Positions 16,919 through 23,988 of a stretch of 64,000 nt of DNA are shown in pieces. Positions within the stretch are counted from its first letter, which is position 1. Each line of letters begins with the position of its first letter. Source of the stretch: Methylomonas methanica MC09 (lineage in GTDB: Bacteria; Pseudomonadota; Gammaproteobacteria; Methylococcales; Methylomonadaceae). Below the pieces are notes generated by a model. That model worked only from the letters and a program-made list of their open reading frames with translations, had not been told where the DNA came from and ran no database searches. Both the position numbers and the translations under genes were made by a program. The stretch lies in assembly GCF_000214665.1 (NCBI RefSeq), contig NC_015572.1, positions 3,162,001-3,226,000 on the forward strand, in the 5' to 3' direction.

Positions 16919-17932
16919 ATGTCCAAAGACAATCCCCTGTCCTCCGATTCCATTTCCGACCAAGCCAGCGCCTGGTTCGCCCGCCTGCAGGCCGACGACG
17001 TCAGCGCCGAGGAACGCGGCCGTTTTCAGGCTTGGTACCATGCCCGACCGCAACACGCCGAAGCCTACGATAAAACCCGCAAGCTGTGGAGTTTGCTGCA
17101 AATTCCGGCTGAGCAGGTTTATAACCGCCTGCAAGCCGAAAACCCGAGCGGCAAATCGACCCAAGACCATGAACCGGTCCAATCCGCAGAAACCGCCGCG
17201 CCTCAATTGCCGGTTACCGGCAAACCAACTCTGCGCTTGGCTGTCCTGGGTTGCCTGAGCCTGTTGTTGCTACTGGCCGGCTGGCAGTTGCCAAAGCAAC
17301 TGCAAAACTGGCGCAGCGACTACCATACCGCCGCCGGTCAACAACTCAACGTGGAACTGGCGGACGGCTCGCGCCTGACGCTGAATACCGATACCGCGCT
17401 GGCGGTGCGTTTCAGCGAAAACCAGCGCCGTATCGAACTGCTGCGCGGCGAAGCCTATTTCCAAGTCGCGCCCAACAAGCAACGGCCGTTTATCGTCGAC
17501 GGCGGCGATGCCGAAGCCCGCGCTGTCGGCACTGCCTTCAGCGTCCGCAAGCAAGCCGAAAATCTGCGGGTCGCCGTCAGCGAAGGCGTAGTCGAAGTCG
17601 GCACCGGCAGCGCCGCCACGTTGGTACAAGCCGAGCAACAGGTCGATGTGCTGCGGAAACGCCTGCAACCGGTGTTTAACGCCGCCAACGACGACGCTTT
17701 CGCCTGGCAACGCCGGCAAGTGGTATTCAACCGCCAGCCTTTGGCAGAGGTCCTGGATGAGGTCAACCGTTACCGAAGCGGCCGTATCGTCGCCGTTAAC
17801 CCTGCCCTGGCCGAACGCGTGCTCAGCGGCGTGTTCAATGTCGCCGACGCCGACGCCGTGACAGAGGCCTTGCAGGCAACGATGCATGCTCAAGCCGTCG
17901 AACTGCCGGGCGGCTTGGTGCTGCTGTATTGA
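16919..17932 (+). CDS. FecR-type anti-sigma regulator, unit 3
   Basis: A 337-residue FecR. N-terminal part DQASAWFARLQADDVSAEERGRFQAWYHARPQHAEAY; membrane segment near 105-125 (LAVLGCLSLLLLLAGWQL); periplasmic domain LADGSRLTLNTDTALAVRF, LLRGEAYFQVAPNKQRPFIV, AVGTAFSVR; C-terminal part PLAEVLDEVNRYRSGRI. ATG 16919 is chosen over an in-frame TTG at 16892. A type B repeat pair separates it from the receptor. Confidence 0.92.
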   Translation: MSKDNPLSSDSISDQASAWFARLQADDVSAEERGRFQAWYHARPQHAEAYDKTRKLWSLLQIPAEQVYNRLQAENPSGKSTQDHEPVQSAETAAPQLPVTGKPTLRLAVLGCLSLLLLLAGWQLPKQLQNWRSDYHTAAGQQLNVELADGSRLTLNTDTALAVRFSENQRRIELLRGEAYFQVAPNKQRPFIVDGGDAEARAVGTAFSVRKQAENLRVAVSEGVVEVGTGSAATLVQAEQQVDVLRKRLQPVFNAANDDAFAWQRRQVVFNRQPLAEVLDEVNRYRSGRIVAVNPALAERVLSGVFNVADADAVTEALQATMHAQAVELPGGLVLLY

Positions 17933-17934
17933 AG

Positions 17935-18001
17935 GTAGGGGCGAATTCATTCGCCCTGAACAGCCATAGCCGAGCCGGAAAGCGAAAGAATTCGCCCCTA
18001 C
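17935..18001. repeat. Type B REP pair
   Basis: gtaggggcgaattcattcgcc faces gcgaaagaattcgcccctac across about 26 nt. It begins right after the fecR stop codon, the same position as the copy in unit 2. Confidence 0.72.
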
Positions 18002-18025
18002 CGCTAAAAATATTTTCATCACCGC

Positions 18026-18055
18026 TAAGGGTAAACCCACACCCGCATCGTCTTT
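18026..18055 (+). promoter_or_regulatory. Candidate ECF promoter of receptor unit 3
   Basis: CGTCTTT at 18049-18055 with an A/T block (AAAAATATTTT, 18006-18016) upstream, as in other receptor promoters; TAAGGGT lies at the -35 position (18026-18032). No convincing partner was found before fecR of this unit. Confidence 0.4.
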
Positions 18056-18092
18056 GTTGCTGACACTGTTCATCAATCAAGGAGTTTGACCG

Positions 18093-20471
18093 ATGCAATT
18101 TTCAACTACCGGCCGCTTAACCGGATTGGCCATCACCGCCTTGCTGCTTCCAACGCTCAGCAGCGCGGCGGAACCCGCCACCGTAGGCTTCGACATCCCC
18201 GCTCAATCGCTGGCCGGCGCCCTAACCCGCTTCTCCGCCGCCACCGGTTTGCAGGTGCTATACGACGGGGACTTGGCGCAAAACATCGGCGCCCCGGCGT
18301 TAAAGGGGAACTACAGCGCCGAGCAAGCCTTGCGAAAACTGTTGCAAGGTTCCGGTTTGAATTACCGTTTCAGTAACGGCAATACAGTGACGTTGGAGAA
18401 AGCGGCTGTGGCAGCGCCACAGTCGGCTAATACGATGCCGGCAATTACGGTTACTGGTAGAAATGTTTACGACTCGACCGATCCCTACAATACAGCCTAC
18501 ACGGTCGCTAATTCCAGCACGGCCTTGAAGACCGACGCTCCGCTAATGGAGACACCGGTGAATGTTCAGATTATTCCGAAAGCAGTGTTGAACGATCAGC
18601 AGGCCATCACCATCGATACCGCTCTAAAAAACGTATCTGGTGTCATGACCGGCGAGGGTTCCGGCGGTCTTTCCGACGATATATATATGCGCGGTTTCAG
18701 AACTTCGGTGATTTATCGCAACGGCTACCGCTTCGACAATCAGTTCGCCTCGTGGGGCAAACGGGAAATGGCGAATGTTGAACGTATTGAGGTAGTAAAG
18801 GGTTCTGCCGCAGTGATGTACGGACAGATGGAACCGGGCGGTATGGTAAACGTGGTGACCAAGCAACCTCTCGCAACATCCTATTACGCGGCGCAACAGC
18901 AGTTTGGTTCTTACGGCCTTTACCGTACCACTGTCGATGCCAATACGCCGCTGACCAGTGATGACACCTTACTGTTCCGTTTCAATGGGGCCTATGAAAG
19001 CGCAGGTTCTTTTCGTGACCTTGTTAATAGCGAACGGATTTTTCTTGCGCCGATTTTAAAATGGAACATCAGCGATCGCACTCAGGCAACCCTGGAAATG
19101 GAATACCGCCATGACAACCTGATCAACGATACTCAAGCGTGGCCTTACGTCAACGGTCAGTTTATCAACATGCCCAAAAGTCGCAATTTGATGGAAGCCA
19201 CGCCTCAGAATATCGACGATATCTTTCTCGGCGCTAACTGGTCGCACGAATTCAACGACGATTGGAAAATCAGCAACCGTTTTGCGATGGAACGCATGAG
19301 CACGCCTAACAATCTGGCTATGAGACCCAATAGCGCCGACGGCAAACTACTCAACGGTACCACGTTACCAAGGGTAGTCTTTGGTCAGCCCACCGACATC
19401 AATACCTATTTCACTACCCTGGATTTAACCGGTCATTTTGATACCTTTGGTCTGGAGCATACAGTACTGTTCGGAGGAGATTATTATAATTTTAGAAATT
19501 CAAGCCGGGCTTATAACAGTGTTAATGTGCCTGCTATCGATGTATACGCCCCCATGCACAGCGGTTTGATTTATCCAACCACCTATTCTAACCGCCTAAC
19601 CGAAACCGACTATTATGGGCTTTACGGGCAAGATCAGATCAAACTCCCTTTCGGTTTCAGCGTTGTAGGCGGACTACGCTATCAGTACATCAATCAGGCC
19701 GTAAAACATAGAAATCTTGACTACGCCTATAGTGCGGTGACACCAAGGGTTGGTGTGGTGTGGCAAGCTCAAAACTGGTTGAGTCTTTATGGTAACTATG
19801 TGGAAAACTTTGGCGCTAATAACGGTTTGGGGCAAGGTGGCAATGTATTACCTCCACAAAGTGCCCAACAATGGGAAACTGGCATCAAAATGGAGTTTTT
19901 TGACGGCAAAGCTAGTGCCAACTTCGGATACTTCGATTTAACCAAACAAAACGTTGCCACGGCCGATCCCAATAATCCTAATTCTCCTTTTCAAGTTGCT
20001 ATTGGGGAAGTACACAGTAATGGCCCTGAAGTGGATTTGCGCGGTGAGTTCTTACCAGGATGGAACGCCATTGCTACTTATGCAAACCTGAATGCCATTG
20101 TTACTAAGGATTACAGTGGTATAGAAGGTAATCACCTATTTGCCGTGCCACGCAACATGGGCAGTTTATGGAATACCTACGAATTTCAATCAACTGACTT
20201 AAAAGGTCTAAAAATAGGCGGTGGTTTGAACTTTCGTGATGAGTCATTTAACTATGACAACTCTTACAAAACCTCTGGTTACATAACAGTCGATTTGATG
20301 ACGTCATACAACATCAAGCTAAATAAATCAAAAATCACCCTGCAACTAAACGTTAACAATCTGCTAAATAAAACCTACTTCCAGGATGTTATTACTAGCC
20401 TGGACGCCAATTCCCAGGTAAACATTGGTATGCCGAGAAGTCTTTTGGGCTCGGTGAAAGTTGAGTTCTAA
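18093..20471 (+). CDS. TonB-dependent siderophore receptor with STN domain, unit 3
   Basis: A 792-residue receptor. Signal peptide 1-26, STN domain (FDIPAQSLAGALTRFSAATGLQVLY), TonB box TMPAITVTG, linker VYDSTDPYNTAYTVAN, plug (GGLSDDIYMRGFRTSVIYRNGYRFDN in part; RIEVVKGSAAVMYGQMEPGG) and a barrel ending VKVEF. AAGGAG 8 nt before ATG 18093 supports the start. Plug and barrel are close to the receptor at 35840-38221 rather than to its neighbours. The last third is A/T-rich and uses more A/T-ending codons than the first third. Confidence 0.95.
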   Translation: MQFSTTGRLTGLAITALLLPTLSSAAEPATVGFDIPAQSLAGALTRFSAATGLQVLYDGDLAQNIGAPALKGNYSAEQALRKLLQGSGLNYRFSNGNTVTLEKAAVAAPQSANTMPAITVTGRNVYDSTDPYNTAYTVANSSTALKTDAPLMETPVNVQIIPKAVLNDQQAITIDTALKNVSGVMTGEGSGGLSDDIYMRGFRTSVIYRNGYRFDNQFASWGKREMANVERIEVVKGSAAVMYGQMEPGGMVNVVTKQPLATSYYAAQQQFGSYGLYRTTVDANTPLTSDDTLLFRFNGAYESAGSFRDLVNSERIFLAPILKWNISDRTQATLEMEYRHDNLINDTQAWPYVNGQFINMPKSRNLMEATPQNIDDIFLGANWSHEFNDDWKISNRFAMERMSTPNNLAMRPNSADGKLLNGTTLPRVVFGQPTDINTYFTTLDLTGHFDTFGLEHTVLFGGDYYNFRNSSRAYNSVNVPAIDVYAPMHSGLIYPTTYSNRLTETDYYGLYGQDQIKLPFGFSVVGGLRYQYINQAVKHRNLDYAYSAVTPRVGVVWQAQNWLSLYGNYVENFGANNGLGQGGNVLPPQSAQQWETGIKMEFFDGKASANFGYFDLTKQNVATADPNNPNSPFQVAIGEVHSNGPEVDLRGEFLPGWNAIATYANLNAIVTKDYSGIEGNHLFAVPRNMGSLWNTYEFQSTDLKGLKIGGGLNFRDESFNYDNSYKTSGYITVDLMTSYNIKLNKSKITLQLNVNNLLNKTYFQDVITSLDANSQVNIGMPRSLLGSVKVEF

Positions 20472-20493
20472 CGGCCAAAAATGAATCAGCCCT

Positions 20494-20570
20494 GTAGGCC
20501 GGAATAAGCGGGAGCGTTTCCGGCAAACTTTGAAATCGCCGGAAACGCCTATCGGCTTATTCCGGCCTAC
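20494..20570. repeat. Type C repeat (GTAGGCCGGAATAA palindrome), long copy
   Basis: gtaggccggaataagcggga faces cggcttattccggcctac, with an inner cgtttccggc/gccggaaacg hairpin. It lies 23 nt after the receptor stop codon and may terminate unit 3. Confidence 0.72.
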
Positions 20571-20631
20571 TATTTTGGCCAAGGGTCGCAGCTTTAGGCA
20601 ACGAACCGCTATCGTCTTGCGCTAAAAACCA

Positions 20632-20703
20632 ACTATGTTGAAACCGAAGGTGGGATTTTTAATTTCTCAATCGTCTTATTAACTGGAAAACGATTTAACC
20701 CGT
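20632..20703 (+). promoter_or_regulatory. Orphan copy of the tonB1 promoter region
   Basis: About 70 nt resembling 6726-6797 upstream of tonB1, including GGTGGGA at 20649-20655, 16-nt spacer and CGTCTTAT at 20672-20679, then TTAACTGGAAAAC matching CTAGCTGGAAGAC. No gene on the plus strand follows, so it appears to be a leftover of a lost tonB-like gene or a moved promoter. Confidence 0.5.
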
Positions 20704-20720
20704 ATGTTGGATTCTTGGAT

Positions 20721-20816
20721 GGCGAGCCCTGAACCCCAACATGTTGGATCGGTTTGACCATTGCCTATCATTGGTCGTTTTGCCGGCTAATTGCCCCGCT
20801 TTCGCGGTTTACGGCA
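20721..20816. repeat. Intergenic repeat shared with 48200-48290
   Basis: Contains gagccct, then CCATTGCCTATCATTGG, TTTTG.CGGCTAATTGCC and CTTTCGCGGTT in the same order as at 48200-48290. Both copies follow a receptor gene. It has no clear inverted repeat. Confidence 0.6.
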
Positions 20817-20833
20817 AAACGTCTAAAACCCAC

Positions 20834-21433
20834 CTAGGCCAAACCTTCCCGAAATTCGTTCATGTCCGGGTTGTCGACCCGGTCGTAGATATCTGCGACC
20901 GGCAAGGTCAGACCAATAGACTCGAACCTAACCGCGTCGCCCAGAAAGAAATATCCCGGCATCCAATGCATACTTCTACGCAATACTTGCACCGAAACAA
21001 TGTCCGCCTCGATCAACACATATTCCCGCAGGGACGGCAAATTGATATAGCGGATCAATTTTGTCGTCGTATCCGTTTTGCGGGTGGAGCGGGACAGCAC
21101 TTCGACGATAATCACCGGCGACGTCGAAAAATAATCGTCGCCGGACATTTTGCTGCAATCCACCAGTAGATCGGGATAGACATAATCCTTGCCGACACGG
21201 ACTTTGATGTCTGCCATAAAAGTCGCGCAAGGCGTGCCTTTCAGGTGATTCCCTAACTCGCGTAGCATGTTAGCCGAGATGCAATTATGGTTATAACCCG
21301 CACCGACCATTGCATAGATCTGGCCGTCGATATATTCGCGTTTTACCTCGGAAGCGGGTTCCGTCGCCAGATACTCCTCTTCGCTTAGATAAATGTTTTC
21401 ATGCACTTTATCCCATACCATCGTTTGCTCCAA
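20834..21433 (-). CDS. Uma2-family protein (PD-(D/E)XK nuclease fold)
   Basis: A 199-residue Uma2/DUF820-type protein, a family with a restriction-endonuclease-like fold that is common in cyanobacteria and some proteobacteria but mostly uncharacterised. Visible core: KREYIDGQIYAM, DIKVRVGKDYVYPDLLVDC with the catalytic-type Asp, and SPVIIVEVLSRSTRKTD with the Glu and Lys of the motif. It is on the minus strand between unit 3 and unit 4 and has no obvious partner, so it is probably an insertion unrelated to iron uptake. Confidence 0.82.
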   Translation of the reverse strand: MEQTMVWDKVHENIYLSEEEYLATEPASEVKREYIDGQIYAMVGAGYNHNCISANMLRELGNHLKGTPCATFMADIKVRVGKDYVYPDLLVDCSKMSGDDYFSTSPVIIVEVLSRSTRKTDTTTKLIRYINLPSLREYVLIEADIVSVQVLRRSMHWMPGYFFLGDAVRFESIGLTLPVADIYDRVDNPDMNEFREGLA

Positions 21434-21772
21434 TGATCTATTGCTGATTCATATTGTTAGCGACCCATGATTGAAAAACAAGGATTACAAGTCGGGTTAC
21501 CCCCTGCTTTGGGCTGGTAGGCCTCGGTTTGCAAACCCAGCCTGTCGGCTGCCGTTGAAAAACCAGAGAGCGAGCTTAACAGGCGTTAGGCGATATGCCG
21601 CAGTAATGCGGCATATCCCACACATTCAAACCCGTTCAGCCGTTAACCAACCCATAGCGCTACAACTGACTGCCGGGATTTCAGTACCTTCCTTAACCCA
21701 ACCCGCCGATATGGCGCGCATTCTGCTTAGCCAATTGCTTAACCTCACGCGAAGCCCCTTGATCCCCTGCGC
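21434..21772 (+). promoter_or_regulatory. Leader region of fecI unit 4 with conserved box and hairpin
   Basis: The 339-nt gap holds a perfect inverted repeat GATATGCCGCA gtaa TGCGGCATATC (21592-21617) that includes the fecI-upstream box ATGCGGCATATCCCACAC at 21606-21623. The last 80 nt closely resemble 28100-28182, which precedes a decayed fecI. Confidence 0.45.
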
Positions 21773-22288
21773 ATGGCTTTTCCCGACCACGACGTTTACC
21801 GCACATTTTTAAGCATTCGGCCGCAAATCCAGCGCTTTTTGCAACAGCGCCTGCGCTGCCCGGATACCGCCGCCGATTTACTGCAGGACATCTACTTGCG
21901 GTTGGTGCGTTTGACGCCGCCGCCCGCCAGCGAAGTCGAGGCGCGGGCTTGGCTGTTTACCGTAGCATCCAATCTATCCATCGACCATCTGCGCGGCCAA
22001 AAGCGTCGCGGCGATTTGTTGGATCAATACCTGGGCGAAGAAACCGAAGCCGACCTCGGCGCCGAACCCGATCGGACGCTGCAGGCGCAAGACCAGCTCC
22101 TGCAAATTCAAACCGCGTTAGCGCAATTACCGGACTTGTGCGCGGAAATTTTATATTTGAGCCGGATCGAGGGCCTGAGCCATGCGGAAATCGCCAAGCA
22201 ATTAAACATTTCCGTCAGTTGGGTGGAAAAACAATTGGCTAAAGCCTTGCTGCACTGCCGGCAAGCGGTTGATGACGAGAACACATAG
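21773..22288 (+). CDS. FecI-type ECF sigma factor, unit 4
   Basis: A 171-residue sigma factor. Sigma-2 shows CPDTAADLLQDIYLRLVR and EARAWLFTVASNLSIDHLRG; sigma-4 shows LPDLCAEILYLSRIEGLSHAEIAKQLNIS with recognition helix VSWVEKQLAKAL. The stop codon overlaps the proposed -35 of the fecR promoter by one base. A truncated relative of the 5' end of this gene lies at 28183. Confidence 0.92.
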   Translation: MAFPDHDVYRTFLSIRPQIQRFLQQRLRCPDTAADLLQDIYLRLVRLTPPPASEVEARAWLFTVASNLSIDHLRGQKRRGDLLDQYLGEETEADLGAEPDRTLQAQDQLLQIQTALAQLPDLCAEILYLSRIEGLSHAEIAKQLNISVSWVEKQLAKALLHCRQAVDDENT

Positions 22289-22317
22289 TATGGCTATGTA
22301 TGATCAGGATCGTTATA
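22288..22317 (+). promoter_or_regulatory. Candidate ECF promoter of fecR unit 4
   Basis: GTATGGC at 22288-22294 and CGTTATA at 22311-22317, 23 nt apart. The receptor promoter of this unit has GTACGGC and CGTT with the same spacing; both use CGTT in place of CGTC. Confidence 0.55.
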
Positions 22318-22348
22318 GTAAACAGACCTTCCCTCACGCCTCACCGCC

Positions 22349-23350
22349 ATGACCGAGACGCATACAGCACAGCACGACACCTTGCGGCAGCAAGCCGTCG
22401 ACTGGCATCTGCGCCTGACGTCCGGCAATGCCGACGCCGGTGTATGGGCGGAATTCGAACGTTGGCGGCAACAGCCCGATCACGCCCGCGCCTATCGCGA
22501 CGTCGAGACGCTGTGGCAACAACTACCGCAGCCTTTGCTGGCCGACCGCAGGCGGCGTCAGGCCATTGCCGCCAGACAGCGGCGTAAAGGCCTGCTAAGG
22601 CGCGGACTGAATCTGGCCGCCGCCGCATCGTTGCTGTTGGCTGTCCTGGCCGGTTTTTACCCGGATTATCTGCAACACCCGTTGGCCGATTACCGCACTC
22701 GGATTGGCGAGCAGACTGCGATAAAGTTGGCCGACGGCAGTATCGCCTATCTGAATACCGATACCGCTGTTGATGTAACGATAGGCCCGAACGAGCGCCG
22801 CGTGGAACTATTGCATGGCGAAGCCGAGTTCGAGGTGGCGCATGACGCCCGGCCGTTTCGCGTGACGGCGGGTGCTGTAACCACGGAAGCGCTGGGCACC
22901 CGATTTATCGTCCGCTACGACGGCGAAACCGGCGCGGTGACGCTTCAGCAAGGCACAGTGCGCACCAGCCGGCCGGCCGCGCGCGGCGCCCAAACCGACA
23001 GCGCCGTACTGCAACCCGGTCAACAGCTAACGTTTAACGCCGAAACGCTTGACGCGCCGCGCGCGGTAGACTTAAGCAACGCCGACGCTTGGCGCCGCAG
23101 GCGTTTGTTGATGAACTTCGTGCCGTTGAAGCAGGTGGTTGCGGAAATCAACCGCTACCGGCGCAGCCAAATCCGCTTGCTGGACCCTAAACTGGGCGAA
23201 CGAGAGGTGAATGCCGCCATCGACATTCAACACATAGACGCGTGGCTGGAGGCTTTGCAACAAACGTTGCCTATACAAGTTATTCACGCCGGGCCGTGGG
23301 TGTTTTTGCGCTCTTGGGCGCATGTAAGCAGAAACCAATCCGTCCGCTAA
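22349..23350 (+). CDS. FecR-type anti-sigma regulator, unit 4
   Basis: A 333-residue FecR. N-terminal part LRQQAVDWHLRLTSGNADAGVWAEFERWRQQPDHARAY; membrane segment near 90-108 (GLNLAAAASLLLAVLAGFY); periplasmic domain LADGSIAYLNTDTAVDVTI, LLHGEAEFEVAHDARPFRV, ALGTRFIVRY; C-terminal part PLKQVVAEINRYRRSQIRLL. It is followed after 16 nt by a transposase gene, so it is physically split from its receptor. Confidence 0.92.
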   Translation: MTETHTAQHDTLRQQAVDWHLRLTSGNADAGVWAEFERWRQQPDHARAYRDVETLWQQLPQPLLADRRRRQAIAARQRRKGLLRRGLNLAAAASLLLAVLAGFYPDYLQHPLADYRTRIGEQTAIKLADGSIAYLNTDTAVDVTIGPNERRVELLHGEAEFEVAHDARPFRVTAGAVTTEALGTRFIVRYDGETGAVTLQQGTVRTSRPAARGAQTDSAVLQPGQQLTFNAETLDAPRAVDLSNADAWRRRRLLMNFVPLKQVVAEINRYRRSQIRLLDPKLGEREVNAAIDIQHIDAWLEALQQTLPIQVIHAGPWVFLRSWAHVSRNQSVR

Positions 23351-23366
23351 AGCCTGCCATTCAACC

Positions 23367-23816
23367 ATGCCACGCGACAACCTGTTAAAAGGCCGTTATT
23401 CCCAGGCTCGGCAAATTTATCATGTCACAATTTGCACGGAAAATCGCCGGGATTGGTTTTACGATCTACAGTGCGGGCGGATTGTGATCCACCAAATGCG
23501 GCACTTGCATGAGAAAAACAGCTTGAAATCGATGGCGTGGGTCGTCATGCCGGATCATCTGCACTGGTTGTTTCAATTGGGCGACGGCAAAACATTGTCG
23601 GGCGTCATCAAACAATTTAAGGCAACTTCAGCCATAGGAGTGAATGCTTTTTTACAGCGCAAGGGCAGACTTTGGCAGCGCGGCTTTTACGATCATGCCT
23701 TGCGCAATGAGGAAAATTTAAGACAAATTGCCCGCTATATCGTGGCCAATCCATTACGCGCCGGTCTTGTGGAAAAAATAGGCGATTACCCGTTATGGGA
23801 TGCAATGTGGCTCTGA
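23367..23816 (+). CDS. REP-associated tyrosine transposase (RAYT, IS200/IS605-like Y1 superfamily)
   Basis: A 149-residue single-domain HUH/Y1-like nuclease. The HUH-type motif is visible in VVMPDHLHWLFQL, and the family signature WQRGFYDHALRNEENLRQIARYIVANPLRAGLV near the C terminus contains the catalytic Tyr. Such enzymes cut at REP palindromes and are believed to spread them without terminal inverted repeats. It starts 16 nt after fecR and is followed 14 nt later by a type B REP pair, a typical RAYT arrangement. It looks intact. Confidence 0.9.
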   Translation: MPRDNLLKGRYSQARQIYHVTICTENRRDWFYDLQCGRIVIHQMRHLHEKNSLKSMAWVVMPDHLHWLFQLGDGKTLSGVIKQFKATSAIGVNAFLQRKGRLWQRGFYDHALRNEENLRQIARYIVANPLRAGLVEKIGDYPLWDAMWL

Positions 23817-23830
23817 CTACCTCAGACAGT

Positions 23831-23902
23831 GTAGGGGCGAATTCATTCGCCCTACCGTCTGCCTACCTTGGCGCGGGAATAGGCGAATAAATTCGCCCCT
23901 AC
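23831..23902. repeat. Type B REP pair next to the RAYT gene
   Basis: gtaggggcgaattcattcgcc faces aggcgaataaattcgcccctac with about 29 nt between. This is the copy nearest the transposase and probably one of its substrates; other copies lie at 10540, 17935 and 30162. Confidence 0.78.
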
Positions 23903-23929
23903 ATGCGACAATTTGCCGCATCATTAAAA

Positions 23930-23959
23930 GTACGGCTACCCCGCCCGCCAACCGTTCTC
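23930..23959 (+). promoter_or_regulatory. Candidate ECF promoter of receptor unit 4
   Basis: GTACGGC at 23930-23936 and CGTTCTC at 23953-23959, 23 nt apart, 36 nt before ATG 23989. It lies downstream of the RAYT and its REP pair, so the insertion left the promoter intact. Confidence 0.55.
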
Positions 23960-23988
23960 TGTTTGAACACATCAACCGAGGACAATAT

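Noticed and set aside
16850..16919. CGTG at 16873 as the fecR promoter of unit 3
   Set aside because: The heptamer 23 nt upstream (GCCACTT) does not match the receptor promoter of that unit (TAAGGGT); the evidence is too weak.
23800..23988. Longer unit 4 receptor starting in the transposase gene
   Set aside because: The extra part translates the type B repeat; a signal peptide starts properly at ATG 23989 after a ribosome site.
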